Positions 1-13,248 are shown, counted from the stretch's first letter. The stretch: 64,000 nt of DNA from Archegozetes longisetosus (GCA_018873245.2 JAEMBT020000001.1:15882220-15946219), one strand, 5' to 3'. A program made the numbers and translations. The notes: generated by a model not told the origin, from the sequence alone.

Positions 1-104
1 AGCATACCTAATGCTCCGGGAATCAGCAAAATAACATCACTTCCAATACCAAACTTTTCATACCAGATCGGCCAACCATTTATATCTACTTTTCCACTAG
101 TCAT
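1..104 (-). CDS. BPHL-like serine hydrolase gene 1, first exon only (partial)
   Basis: This is the first coding exon of an alpha/beta-hydrolase of the BPHL (valacyclovir hydrolase) type. The start codon is at 104-102 and the exon runs down to 8 (97 nt, ending in phase 1), followed by a GT donor at 7-6. The rest of the gene lies beyond the window. The encoded peptide starts MTSGKVDINGWPIWYEKFG and ends in a GALG turn, the first beta-strand region and oxyanion-loop area of the family. Exon length and phase are identical to exon 1 of the four complete paralogues downstream, which supports the start. Whether the gene is intact cannot be judged. Confidence 0.8.
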   Translation of the reverse strand, partial: MTSGKVDINGWPIWYEKFGIGSDVILLIPGALGM

Positions 105-1454
105 CTCTTTGTTCAGCTAAAGCTTCTAAACTACTTCTCTAATTGTTTTAAAGGTTAAACCGAAATCTCAGTAATCCAGAATTTACCAAGAACTAAATCA
201 ACAGTGATTTTATGCTTTGTCTGAATCTTTAAGTTTTAACTGATCAGATTGAGAGGAGAACAACGAGTTTAATAAAGTCAAGAGAGAAATAGAATAATTA
301 TTCACTTGATATTGGAATCGACTGAAAAGATTAACAGAACTGGTTTGAATGTCCTTGTCTCAGCTTAAAGATTGGCCAATTATTTTTCTTCTTCATCTTA
401 ATTACATATATTAGGCAATAACTATTTTATGCCTACCTTTAGGTAGCTTTTCTAAAACTACCACTATCATTACTACTATTGACATAACTGTTTGATCTGG
501 TTGATACTGGTACAATTACCGGTTTAACTGTGTTCAAGTACTTCTATAAATTCTATCTTCTTGTTACCTTCAACTTCATAATCAAGCTTAAGTGAAAGCT
601 TTTTATTCATTCCCATTTTCTCTTAGGCTAATTTTTATCACTTGAGATAAATTTTAGTTAAATTAAAATATATTTTAGAAATTAATTCTGATTTTTTAAA
701 GTTTACAAGTAACACAAGAAAGAAAAATACTTTGTTTTCACATAAAAATTAAATATTATCTAACAGTATTAGTAGTTCATTGCTGAAAAATGAGGCTATT
801 GTCAATACTATGGCCTCTATTTGGTTGAAATTTATAATCTTAAATAATAATCGCATGCTCTTGAAATTTGTTAGATAAGATAACAATCAAATCAAGATAT
901 ATCTGATCTTAGTACAGAATTTCAGCTCAAACGTTACATTGCTCGTAGTTTATTATTTTAATATATGTTCTTCAACTAACAAACAAATGATTCCTGAAGA
1001 AGATTCAAACCTTTTGGTTTTGTACGGAATGCCATTGAGATTTTTGCATCATGAGTAAGGCCAACAGTTTAGAGGGAATTAAAATTGCAAAAAGCGGGAA
1101 GGGAAGTGGGATTAAAAATCAGGAAAGTGGGAAAATTAAATATGCTTTAAAATGATCCTTAGTTCATGATCAATGCAGAAATCAATCAATCCGCCAAAGT
1201 GGGAAAGCCAATCAAAAGTCGGTTTTTACCTCCTTTTGTTGGCCCTAATCATGAGCTAACTAAACTAAACCTACTATAGAATAAGCCAAGTTAGAGCGAT
1301 GTAGCCGCTCACATTTTGCTCATGTTTTACAATAATATAAAAACAAATTCTGCAACGCAAAATACAATCTAGCTGACATTCTGTACTAGAACTAAATGAC
1401 TTGAATCTTCTTCAGAAATCAATAGTTAAATAACTGAAGAACAGATATAATAAA
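105..1454. other. Spacer between BPHL genes 1 and 2
   Basis: About 1.35 kb of AT-rich spacer. I see no coding similarity. It must hold the promoter of gene 1 (next to 104) and the 3' end of gene 2, but no promoter or polyadenylation signal stands out. Confidence 0.5.
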
Positions 1455-2530
1455 CTAGAAGCAAGTGTCGCATTCATCGAAAAAGTTTTCGACGAGTTTC
1501 TTGAATTCTGCTGGATATGTGTGATGAAAATTATGACCTCCTTTTGGAAAACGATGTAACTTGGCATCAGGAATGTGCTTGAGACAATATAGAGGATGTT
1601 CTAGTTGCACGATTGGATCCTATCGGACATTAATCTTAAGTTAATTTATTTGATTTCATATTTTATTGCAAGAATATTAATAAATATGATACCAGATCTC
1701 CATGCATGAGGAAAGCAGGACACCGAATGGATGCCATATCATCAGTTATATAACCGCTCGGAAACTTGTCGACCATATCTTTCCAAAAATTAAGATATTC
1801 GTCCCAATATAGTTGAAGCTGATCACCATAAATCGGTGAAAGAGCGTCATAAATATCTTTCGACCAATTCTTTGTATTTCTTGTCCACATGATGGGTGTT
1901 AGAGTTTCCTTACTGACCCGAACAAAAAGACCCATCGCTACAAAACATTTGACTCTTTTTGACTTGATGGTCAGCATCAATCCTACTTTTGCTCCATCAG
2001 ACCAACCTATCACTGAATAGCTTTTATAACCCAATGTCTTCAAGAAAAATAATTTGCATTAAATTAGATAGTAAAAGGTTTTTTTTTCAGATTATGATTT
2101 TTTAAAAACTCATATCTAAATAAGAGTATAAATGCAATCATACGTCCATCAATTGTATGCAGATGTCTGCATCTCTAACAAAAACATCAGCTCCATAACG
2201 TCTTGTTGGTGGTCGCGATCGACCCCAACCTGCCAGCTCTATTCCTATAAACGTGTATTTCCTCAAATCAAATGCATGCGGACCTTCAAGTTGCGGCGTA
2301 AAATCACTTTTTCCCGAACCTAAAGATTACCTTATTTGATTACCAAGTGATCAAATAAGAATTTAGTGACAGGATTTTTCAGAAAAATAAGCTAGTTTAC
2401 TACGATCTTATTAGTTTTCAAAGGAAAACATACCCAATGCTCCAGGAATTAATAGTACGATTTCATGTCCAGTACCAAACTTTTCGTACCAAATCGGGTA
2501 ACCATTTATGTCTAATTTTCCACTTGCCAT
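1455..2530 (-). CDS. BPHL/valacyclovir-hydrolase-like serine hydrolase, gene 2
   Basis: Four exons: 2530-2434, 2319-2144, 2037-1693 and 1619-1455 (97, 176, 345 and 165 nt). All introns are GT-AG and the joined frame encodes 260 residues, close to mature BPHL. The catalytic triad is visible: nucleophile Ser104 in GWSDG, Asp207 in HGDLDP and His235 in GGHNFH. The acidic residue after the nucleophile is typical of BPHL, which hydrolyses small alpha-amino-acid esters; the endogenous substrate here is unknown. There is no clear signal or transit peptide, so a cytosolic enzyme is likely. The start was chosen because exon 1 matches the paralogues exactly in length and phase. One of five same-strand tandem copies. 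Confidence 0.88.
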
Positions 2531-4310
2531 CTTTAATCAACTCTTTTCAAATCACAAATCGATATAAAGTACGGATTTGATGAAGAGAAATTTGAAAATT
2601 AGAAACACTCAAATCGAAATGTGCCGTCAGTTGAAAGCAACAAAGTTGAGAAAATTGAAAGTAAATACTAAACCAAGTTTACACTCTCAGAGTTTACGCA
2701 TATATTTGTTCCACTTTCTCTGGGAGCAAAGAACTTACCTCATCGCCTAAATCTGAGGTCAGACAACTAACTCATTAGTGTTAATATTGTGCATTCAATC
2801 CTATCTAAATTATGTAATAAGTAATATTGGTTTTCTTTACCAGAAATGAATTTAATTATTATAACCTGTTTTATGCCCTCAAGTTTTCTGATTGTGTCTA
2901 CTCTTTAAATTTTATTATTATCAAAATATATATACTTATGACATCATTTCCTTTGATAATATCTCTGTCTTAATTACATCTTTAAATAATTATCTCTCAA
3001 TATATTGAAGCAATCATTTCTTAATGTTTATTACGTCAAGTCTTATAATTTTATTCAGATCACAAACAGTGTTTATGAGGAAAAATCCCAACAAGCAAAC
3101 AGAAAGTTTTCAGTTTTCCCTATTTATTTATTTAATTTAATTTATCTCTCAACTAATTAATTTCATTCTTATGAGTAAAGACCCAAAGTTTAAGTATTTC
3201 ACCATAAGTTATGAGTTTACCAAACTATGTTAAAATAAGTTTTGCGCATGAATTAGGCAATAAATAGATAATTAAGACATTTGCTTTTCCCTAAATTACA
3301 AAATTTCATTGTTATTTTCAAAAGCTTAAAAATGTCCCAAACTTTATAGATTTTAGGCTTAAAACTATAAAACTCTAAGAACTAGTTATTAAAATTCTCA
3401 TGATTTTCATTACAAATACATTGACTTTGTAAATTATAGAATTAACTATGGTATAGCTTCTTGTTCGTAAATTTACATTCTGCTAGGCTTTAATTGCTTA
3501 AAACTAACCCAAACGGAACGCATTTAGTTTAAAATTATGTCTTATAAAACAGATTAAATTCAATTTGAAATTATTTCTATTGTATTTAACTTATTTAATA
3601 GTTTAGTATTCACTTTTGTTCAAAAGTTTAATTGAAAATAACAATAATGTCTCAAGTAAAGGCCACCACCAGACAAGAACTTTCAAAAGTTGTGGACAAA
3701 TGACGAAGTTTGAATAAAATGTACTTTTTATTTACCCAAATATGTTTCCAAAAAATGGAGTTTTTTTTACCAGTTTACCAACCTAATTATGGGTTTTATT
3801 TTATCTGAACTTTTGGTCTTTACTTATGAGTTAAGGCAACTGTTTCCTGAGTTGACTCTGACTGAAGACAACCAATCAATAAATTCAACCTATTTATGAC
3901 AACATGATTTTAACTTTTGAATTTAGATATATGTAACTCTTTTGATAAATCTTTTTAATTAAATCTGCGAAAAGGTAGAACCATTATCGCCGAGGGCGAT
4001 TGAAATATCGACCCTTGATGACTATATGACACCACTATAAAAGCTTGTAATGTTTTCAAAGATCAACTAAGGTTCAGAGTAGGTTTTTATTGTTTTTTAG
4101 GTATTTTTTGGATTTGAAGGTCGATCGAAAGTTTTCCTGATAGTCAGAAAATTTTAATAAACAGTAATTTAATTAATTCAAAGCATAGAAAAAACCATAG
4201 GAATAATTTTCAAAAAATGTGAGGAAAATACCGATTGAGTTCATAAAAATAAGATTGATTAAAGATCACACGCCCCCTGTACAGACTTTAAACTCCGATA
4301 AAGACAATTA
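2531..4310. other. Spacer between BPHL genes 2 and 3
   Basis: About 1.8 kb of AT-rich spacer with no recognisable gene or structured repeat. Confidence 0.5.
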
Positions 4311-5494
4311 TTAGTAGCCATCACATTCATCAAAAAATTGTTCAACAATTTTCTTAAACTCCGCTGGATGTGTTTGATGACAGTTATGTGCACCGTTCGG
4401 GAAGCGGTGTAATCGAGAATCAGAAATATGTTTATTAACATGTAAAGGATGTTCCAAAAAAACTAGCGGATCCTAAAAGAAAGTCAAAGTTTTTGGTTAA
4501 ACTTAAATGGACTCAAGAAATGATTTCTATGTAACAACATTATACGACTTGTATAGAACTTAACCTGATCTCCGTGTATGATTAAAACAGGACACCGAAT
4601 GCGCCCCAAGTCATTAGTCCAATAACCATCCGGAAATGATTTCATAAAATCTTTGCAGAATTCGATGTATTGGTCCCACATAAGTTGCAACGAATCGCCA
4701 TAAACTGGTATATAATTATTACGAGTTTGTTCAGGCCAGTATTTAGTGTTTTGAGTGGCTAGTGTTGGCGCAATCGTTTCCTTTGTCACATGTATGAAGA
4801 TTGCACTCAAGACTAAGCATTTGATTCTTGATTGATTTTTAATAGCCATAACTATTGCTACTTTTGCTCCATCAGACCAACCCATGACTGAATAGTTTTT
4901 GTAGCCCAGTGTCTTCAAGAATGACATTGGTTAGTATTAAATTGGATAATGAAGTAAGCTAAATTAGACTGTTCATACCGCTGGGTCAGTACTATAAAGT
5001 GCGATCTCTATTTGAAATAACATTACAGATAACACTTTATAATGCTCATCCAACGATATCAATTAAGTTAATTTACATCCATTAGTTGTAATGCTACGTC
5101 TCCATCATTTGAATAAACATCTGATCCATAAGGCCTTATTGGAGGTCTAGATCGTCCCCAACCCGGCAGTTCTATTGTTATGATTGTGTATTTCTTTTGA
5201 TCGAAAGCATTCGGGCCTTCAAGTTGTGGCAAGAAGTCACTTCTGCCGGTGCCTTAAAAGTATAATTGATTGCAACGAGAAAAATTATATTTAATTTTCA
5301 AAATAATCACCTGAAATGTAGGAAAAAAAATACATAATTCAAAATACTTTTGACGCAAAGCATTTCAAACTGTAGAGGTTAAGACTTGATTGCGTACCTA
5401 AAGCTCCAGGTATTAACAATAAAACATTTGGTCCACTGCCATACTTATCGTACCAGATTGGCCAACCATTAATATCCACTTTTCCACTCGTCAT
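4311..5494 (-). CDS. BPHL/valacyclovir-hydrolase-like serine hydrolase, gene 3
   Basis: Four exons: 5494-5398, 5252-5077, 4912-4565 and 4472-4311 (97, 176, 348 and 162 nt), giving 260 residues. Splice phases are the same as in gene 2. The triad is intact: Ser104 in GWSDG, Asp208 in HGDQDP and His236 in GAHNCH. The conserved GWGRSRPP segment in exon 2 is also present. The protein ends two residues after the ECDG segment. It appears functional. Cap-domain differences from gene 2 (around residues 120-170) suggest a different substrate range, but that is an inference. Same orientation as its neighbours. Confidence 0.88.
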
Positions 5495-8058
5495 TTTTAT
5501 AAACACCAGAAACTTAATTCACAAAAAATTATTGCTACTTGAGTCTGTTTATCAGATCCTTGATCGATTTGCCGACAAAAATGAAAACCATTAGAATGTT
5601 TTACGTGTAAAATCAGTAGACTTTTGGCAAACTTCTAACTTTTCCCATATCTTATGATATGTCATGATATCAGAACAGGTTTTTACAATTTTCTTTTCCG
5701 CTTTCACTTTTACTTACACTCTATTTTGGACTATATAAGGCTATTATATTGTTTGGTACAATGGATAGCTCTATATTATATGTAAAAACTAAATATTCAT
5801 TATAAAGTCTACCAAAAACGAATGCCTCACTTCTTTTGCAAGCAAAGTAGTCGATAATATGACGTCAACTGGTTTTGGTTAATGGTCCGATAAGTTAGCG
5901 TAGAATTAGCAAAGATACTGATGCGTAACTTAAAAGTAGACTGGCGTTAACTAATCTCATGCAACTCGAGATATGATACAGTACATCAAAATTTTTCATT
6001 AGAACATAATTTTAACATCAATCATTTAACATATAATCATTTTTTTAACTTTTTAGAACAATGTCTTTAAATTTGACTTTATAATTAATGGGTTTAAAAC
6101 TAAATCAATTTTTATGCTAAGGCTTTTTAAGTTCGTTTTCTATCAGAATATAACTTTTGCTAAATGAAAATGAATGTGATTTACACTCAGAAGCTTAATG
6201 ATACTCAATGGCAACAAGAAAAGGACGTTATCATGGCAAATTTCCTCAGAAGCACATTAATTTATTGTTAAATTAGATTTTTAATTTGCTTTAGCTACTA
6301 CATTGAATATTCTATAAGTTTGTTATCTGAAAATATTATGGTCTGATGGAAAGCATGACGTCACATCGCATTATTTCTGGTTGCTATCAACCATAAGCTT
6401 TCGAGTGTACTCTACTGTCTAAAAGGCTAACATTACTTGCATTGACACTAAATATCAGTTCGATAACACTTTTTTAATGATTGCTATAGCTTTTAAACTT
6501 ATCTTAAATGCAAGTAGTTTATCAATAAATTATAATTAACTTATTTTTATATTTCGTAATAGATTTCAATACGAAATGTAGTATACAAATAATAATTTAT
6601 TTAATTTGTTTGATTGAGTAGGCAAATAATTTGAAGATTCATCACTGAATATGATAGTTAAATACATTTAAGATTACTGAACTTGAGTTACCTTTAGTGA
6701 ATCTTTACCGTTGATCAGAAGCTAAAAGTTTGAAAGTACTGAAACTCTTGAACTGATACCTCTTTAGTATTTTTAATATCTGTAAACTGAGCATTTGAGT
6801 GTTGGTATAGTTAGGATAACAGACACTTATTTCTGCAGAAATGAAAAATCATAATCCTTTTTAAATAAAAGGATGTAATATATCTGGGAGTTAAGCTTAT
6901 GAATACCAATATAGTTATCAAAACATTAAGCATTCCTAACTATAGGAATTGATTTTATATTAACTGATGGACTCAGATATATATAATTAGAACCACAATT
7001 TGTTATAGAAAATAATCAAAAGACAATTATAAGTTGCAGCGAATAATTTTGTCGGCTTTTTCAGCTATCTAAAAGTTGACTTAACGAAATGAATGCTTTT
7101 TGAAGTGAAATCTAGTTTAAAATGGGTTTCTTTTCTGTCTCTAGTGAATAATTAGTAAATTTAGATATTTTATTGTTCAGACTCAATTTTTAAGGTCTTT
7201 CACTTATGTCTTGCATTCAAATGTTGTTTACTTATTTTAATTTTAACCATTTATTCATTGATTAGATTAAAAAGGCTCTATATAAATGTGACAAGTTAAT
7301 AGATTAAAATAATAGTTCTTTAATAGTAAAGCTAATTCTATACTAATTTAATACAAATAGGAATTTGGGAATTTCTAAATAATTGATAAGTGACTGCCAC
7401 TGGAAAAACCCACTATTTTACACTTTCTTATGTGATAAGTTTGATGAAATGCAAAATCAAACTGAGTGAAAAATGTTCGTACTATCAGTAACAATACAAA
7501 GTTATAAAATGTGAATTTTATGAAATATTCATTGATCAGTTGTTTGGAAATTGTGAAATTTTCAAAAGCAGTAAACTTATTAACTTTCTATTATGAAACA
7601 ATTACTATTTTGGTTTAAGGGCTAAGAGAGTTGCTTAACCTTTTGTATAAAAAGCAAATCATTTAAATATACTATATATAAGTATAGCAATTTGCATAAC
7701 CACAATCTAATATATAAAACATTTTTACAGTTTTCTAAAAGTAAATTTTCCTTCAAGGTCATACATGTCAAACTAAGTGTCATTTTATGCTACAAACAAT
7801 ATTTCTTTTTGTTACTCAAATATTAAACAAATATGAAAAACTCAGCAAAACTCATTTCCGATAACTTTTTAATTCGATTAAAACAACTATTTTTCCAATT
7901 TATTCATTCATATTATTTTCGAAAAGTTTTCAAAGCTTTTAACCCAAAACAAGCGAAAAATAATACGTACGATATGTCTGAATAGCCCTTAAGTTGTGTG
8001 AAAATCATCTTCATAAGCAATCATTTGTTTTAACAATTCATTAGTAATTAAACAAAAA
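5495..8058. other. Spacer upstream of BPHL gene 3
   Basis: About 2.6 kb without a recognisable gene. Around 6290-6410 there is a segment similar to 24000-24130 (a shared stretch containing ATTATGGTTTGATGGAAAG and TTTCTGGTT), so part of it is a dispersed repeat. Confidence 0.45.
6290..6410 (+). repeat. Dispersed repeat, copy 1
   Basis: Diverged copy of the sequence at 24000-24130, in the same orientation. The shared parts include TTGAATRTTC, ATTATGGTYTGATGGAAAG and ATTTCTGGTT-like blocks. No coding potential is seen. Confidence 0.4.
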
Positions 8059-8998
8059 ATGTACAAATCTTTCACTTTAATAATCACATTATTGTTGGTT
8101 AACACAATTAATTGTGAACCAAACCATATAAATAATGATTCGATAGACCGAATTGTCGGATATATATTTTTCACAATTCATATAACGATTTGTTTTTTCA
8201 CTCTATTATTTGTTTATTTGATTTATTGTAAGAATAACTGAAAACGATTCATAAATCTATTTCTTAATTGGATTGTATTTGTAATCATTTATTAATTATT
8301 TTATAATTAAAGCTAAGATCAGTGCAAAACTGTTGGAATCGAAGCCAAAAGTGTTCGACACAACAAACGGATCAGAGGTTGAACGCAAATCTGTTTCCAT
8401 TTATATCCAAACAAACAATCAAATCGACGAAGAATTGAGTGGCAAAAAATGTCTGAAACAGGATTTGAGTGAAGGTTTGGATGAGAAAAGCAGTCGAAGT
8501 AATAGTAACTCAAATAGAAAACAATGGACTCCAGAAGATTCGCAAACAATTAGTTCGAAAAAGAGTTCGACCGACTCGAAGGCAAGAACTATAAGTTGCA
8601 AATCGAGTTCAAGTGATCCCAAACACAATCGTTTGCAATCATTGGACGCAACAAAACTATTGAGACACTTCTCTCAATCGAAACCAAAACGAAATGTGAG
8701 TCAAAATAAGAGTTCATGTGACAAAAGACCGAACTGTGTGTCACTCGAACCGAAAGTCGAGCCAAATATTTGTGACATCCAATCTCGAAGTTATTTCAAT
8801 TGTTATGATAAACTGTCTAAGTCAGAGTCAAAGTCAACAAATGGAAGAGAATCTCATTTGGATTGCGATACTTTAGCACAAATCGATTCAGTCATTGATA
8901 ATATTTTTGATTCGCTCATCATTTCTATCGATGAAACTCATGAGAACCCATTTAAATATTCATCAGATTCTGCAGGTTCTGATCAACGCGAATATTAG
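8059..8998 (+). CDS. Small single-pass membrane protein with long serine-rich tail
   Basis: Not recognised. I infer two exons: 8059-8227 and 8313-8998, joined by a GTAAGA donor and an AAAG acceptor, giving 284 residues in one frame. Residues 1-19 look like a signal peptide ending at INC, followed by about 14 polar residues and a hydrophobic helix of about 25 residues. This suggests a type I membrane protein with almost no ectodomain. The remaining 225 residues are Ser/Lys/Asp-rich and low-complexity, probably disordered cytoplasmic sequence with many possible phosphosites. Only the part from 8331 onward is duplicated at 16077, so the second copy lacks the signal and membrane exon. Exon 1 and exon 2 could instead be separate, but the in-frame consensus splice sites argue for one gene. 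Confidence 0.6.
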
Positions 8999-9480
8999 AC
9001 ATGATTTTCGACTTATCTTTCATTTAATAGTTTTATTAAACTCCTATTTATTCATAAACTTTAAATAGCTTTAAGTCATACGACGTTTATTATTATTTAT
9101 AAACACTTTGCCATATCTATCGTTTAGTACACGAATATTTCTCTAATTTGTAAATATATCATAAGACAAATAATATGTCCTAATTGAAATTTAACTTTTT
9201 GTCTGATTTCTTTTGATTTATGATCAAATGTAAAATGAATCAAAAATCGTCGAAACATTTTTACTTTAATTATATCTTTTCTTCATTGGATTGATTGTGA
9301 TTTATGGTTAGAAAACTCAGTTTCATTCAAGAATTGAACTTTAAATATTCATAAGATATAACTTTCAGCTTATTAAATATGGTCTATCACTGAATAATAA
9401 GAACAGATTGAAATTGCGCTCTGTTTCGCTTTAGGTTAATATTAAAGAATTACGAAAAATGTAGACTTCATTATTACATT

Positions 9481-11255
9481 CTATGAGTGCTGACTGCACA
9501 GAAAGTCTTCAACCAGTTTCTTGAACTCACAAGGGTATTTTTGATGCAAATTATGTGATCCTGAGGGGAATCTATGAATTTTAGCACCTTTTATACTGTT
9601 GAGAACATGTAAAGGCTGTTCAATTTGAACCAAAGGATCCTATATATGAATTTGAGATAAATCAAAACAAATACTGTATAGCGATAGTATCCTCTGTGAG
9701 AGATTTAAGTGGCTATAATTGCGTTTATAGTTGATGCAGAGCATTTAAACTTATGAGTTAGTGAAAGTAAACTAGAATCCCAGGTGCAATTAAAAGCGGA
9801 CGCATAGGTATCAGTAATACCGTATTTAATGCACTGTTGCGTATACATGTTTATATGTGCAACGAATCAATGAAGTGTCTACATATGTCAATCAAGTGCG
9901 TTATAAAAAGCTAGATCACCCTAGAGATGTTATCATATATGAAATCCAAAATTGGCCAAGAGCAACACCTCACACACATACTTTAATAGCTCAGACGTTT
10001 AGATAGAAGAGAATCATTTTGTTATCATAAAAATGTTTACACATGGCTAGCACTTTACGCGCCATTCATACTATCCACCTCAACTGAATTTAATACTAAC
10101 CCCACTAATTTAGGCCAAGTTAGTTTAGGTAAGGGAGACGATGACGTTCGCAACAAGCATGGGATAGCCCCATCTTTCTTTTATACAAACTCTGCATCAA
10201 CCTTAAACCGAACTATAGACCATATTAACTCATATCATACCCGATCGCCATGTATTATAAGAACACGACATCTAATAGTATCATATTTATTATTAGAGAT
10301 TCCATTTGGAAAATATTTACCAAAATCAGCTATAAAATCCACTTGTCTGCTCCATAGTTCCTGTATTTCTTTATGATCTTTATAAACTCTCAAATAATTA
10401 TCAACAGTTTCTTGTTCCCAGTAGTCAATTCTTTTTGTTAAAAATATACTTTTTATATGCCTCTCGGTTGCAAAAGTGATAATTCCGAACAAAATCACAC
10501 TTTCAACACAAGTCGGATGATTGATTGCTATCATTAACGCAACTTTTGCGCCATCGGACCAACCAAGTACTGAAAAACTCTCAAAACCTAAATCCTGAAA
10601 AGTGTAAGAGAAAAGACCCATCTCATTCAAATTGTACTGAAGTGCAATGGCGAAGTCAGAGAGACCAAGGGTGCACAGGCATCTTAAATCTGTAACAAAC
10701 TTCACATAAAGAAGTTATATGGATTTGAATACAAAATTTTCTCAATTTGTTGTAAGGATTTCTACAAAATAATACAGAAAAAAGTTGTAATTCAGGTTTA
10801 AACCTATTACATAATATGGTTTAATCGAAAAATGATATATTTAATTAAAATCTAAAACCTAACCTAATCTACTCGAAATTTTCTGGCTTCGCCATTGCTG
10901 AGGCATTAAATCATTTGATTGAAACCTTCATCAATTTAACACAACATTCCGCATCATTATTGAAAATGTCGCTTCCATAACGTCTCATTGGAGGTCTAGA
11001 TCTGCCCCAACCCGGAAGCTCCACTGCTATTATTGTAAATTTTTCAAAGTCAAGCGCATCATTACCTTCTAATTGATGTTTGAAGTCAGTCCTACCGGTG
11101 CCTAATTCATAAAAAATGCATTTATATTTTAATATAAAAACACTTAGACAACACAAACCGATTGCACCAGAAATCAACAACAAAGGTTTTTGACCACAAC
11201 CAAATTTTTCGTACCAAACTGGCCAACCGTTTATATCTACTTTAGCGCTGGTCAT
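9481..11255 (-). CDS. BPHL/valacyclovir-hydrolase-like serine hydrolase, gene 4
   Basis: Four exons: 11255-11159, 11101-10926, 10594-10241 and 9639-9481 (97, 176, 354 and 159 nt), giving 261 residues. The triad is Ser104 (GWSDG), Asp210 (HGDRDP) and His238 (GSHNLH). Intron 1 is only 57 nt, a multiple of three without an in-frame stop, so retaining it would insert 19 residues rather than break the protein. Intron 3 is about 600 nt. The gene lies in duplicated unit A and is nearly identical to gene 5, differing mainly near residue 130 of the cap region. The frame is open and all splice sites look good. Confidence 0.87.
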
Positions 11256-13065
11256 TTGTAAAGACTCACTTAACGAGTTTGAAACACAAAAAGGTTCAGG
11301 AAAGCGCATAAAATAAAATGTCTTCGTAGCTAAAAATTAGTCGTTAACTACTTGTTAACCTTTTAATAAGTTACACATTTCTTTCGATATCACATGAAGT
11401 CTCGTGATTTAAATCTGAAATAAAATTCAAAACTTTTTACTCCAAACAATTTTTGCCATTTGAGTTGAATCAAATTTTACATTAAACTGTTTCTATATTT
11501 GATAAACTTCTTACATGAACTGAATTCGAAGGTCTTAAGTTGTTGAACACATCGAAAAACTAGTAAAGGTTTACGCTTGAGGCAAAACTAGTTTTGTTCT
11601 AAAGTTATATCAATACTGCGGAACCAGAGAACAGGTCTTCGTTTATAACCTCATAGCATAGTTGTATTTAGATGAAGTGTCGTTCCAGGTGAATTTTCCT
11701 TCTAATTGTTCTATTATCTTGATTGAGAAAATATCGAGTCTTAGATCAGGAATATCTGGAATCGTTTTTCTCTAGACTAAAACATTAGTAAACTCTTCTG
11801 CAAATAGAAAGTTAATCAGCTTATAGTAGGCCAACAATGTATTATCAATTTATTGCTAGTCATGTAGTGACCAACAATGGGTATTTCCAGAGACTTTCCA
11901 CTAGTGTAAAATAACTTTTCCACACTATATAAGGTAGTGTGAACCTCTCGTTCTTCACCTCTCGAATTCTGGTAAAATGTGAACTTCAAAAGTGTTTAAT
12001 AACTTATTCACTCTAGGGCTTTGCGGCCTAGTGTAAAACTACGCCTTATAAATAAGACTCTTTATTTGTGTATAGCTTGTGCTCAACTTGTCAAACACAA
12101 AACGGAGACAATCTGAAAAGTATTAGTAGTACTAAGACAGTGATGCTATTCAAGTCATTTCCTATCTTTTGTCATAGATATACATGTGAAATATCTTTTC
12201 GGGTATTTTATGTCAATTTTCAAATTTAATATTTTATTAAGCATGCAAATAGTTTCCAGCAAGATGGGAAAATGGGAAAATTTTAATTTATAAAATACCT
12301 GAAAGCTTTACTCTTAGAGTACTAATCGCATTAAAGTATAGAATGTTTATGGTATTGAGTTAGATTTCTTCACATCAAATGCAATAATTTTATAATTTAG
12401 CTCAATCACTAGCTTTAAAATATAGAAGTAATCTTTGGCTAATATATTATTATTAATAAATGTTTCTCCCATAATAGCGTAAGTTTAATAACTTATAAAT
12501 AGATTTAATTATATTTATGTTGATTTAATTATTGATATTAATGTTTATTGAAATCGCTTTTTGATTGTGTGCTAACTTTTCAAATTAATCATTAAAATTA
12601 ATACTAATAATTTAATCTTATTCTAACCATTAATAATTCGAACATTTATTCGCAAGTTCTATAAATTAATGAGATTCAAGTGATAAGATAAAAATTCAAG
12701 CAATATTTCATAGAAAAGCTTTTTGAATAAACTTTAGTTTAGAAATCGTATGTGACGATGAATTAGATATGATTCTGGTGAATAAATAATTATTTGTATT
12801 TATCAAATGTATATGTATTGAAGGTTATAATCTGTTTCTCCTTCAAAGAAACTACACAGAGACAGCTATAAAGATGAATTTAGGCCACACTTAGACTTAG
12901 CTTTTCATCGTATACAGTTATATTGTTAAACAACCCTTTTGAACTTTTAAATTTAATTATATTTAACGTTAATTTTATGAAATTTGTTTCTGAAAAAGTA
13001 AACTACGTTTTAATTGTAGCCAAAAAAGAACATCTGAAGGAATAAATACTTTTATTTGGCACATA
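11256..13065. other. Non-coding part of unit A, including the A-only segment
   Basis: Non-coding spacer between BPHL gene 4 and the GNAT exon relic. Roughly 11422-12403 is missing from unit B, where the flanks are joined at about 19175. I see no gene, terminal repeat or target duplication in the extra segment, so loss from B is as likely as gain in A. Confidence 0.5.
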
Positions 13066-13226
13066 ATGGATAAACCCTAATATATTGTCCGACAAATGAA
13101 AGCTGATGACTTTAAACAAGTAATACAAGTTTGTACAGAAGTTGGCTTTACTATAGCTAAACATGACATGAAAATTAGATACAATTTAGACCCAAAAGAT
13201 TTTTGTGGCTCAAGACTCAGATTCGG
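13066..13226 (+). pseudogene. Dead copy of GNAT exon 1 (unit A)
   Basis: Copy of exon 1 of the GNAT gene at 19822. It carries a stop at codon 5 (CCCTAA where the other copy has CTCAAA) and a net 2-nt deletion near 13200 that shifts the frame. No downstream exon follows, because homology ends 21 bases later at the transposon. It retains a normal GT donor at 13227, unlike the otherwise intact copy. Confidence 0.8.
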
Positions 13227-13248
13227 GTGAATAAATAGATCTTATATT

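Larger units (their letters stand above)
8331..13247. repeat. Tandem duplication, unit A
   Basis: Direct repeat partner of 16077-20005 with high identity. It contains exon 2 of the membrane protein, BPHL gene 4 and a dead copy of GNAT exon 1. Homology starts at TGTTGGAATCG (8331) and ends at the left end of the transposon (13249). A stretch of about 0.98 kb (roughly 11422-12403) has no counterpart in unit B. Confidence 0.9.

Noticed and set aside
4259-4441. 60-codon minus-strand frame
   Set aside because: Out-of-frame reading of the last exon of BPHL gene 3.
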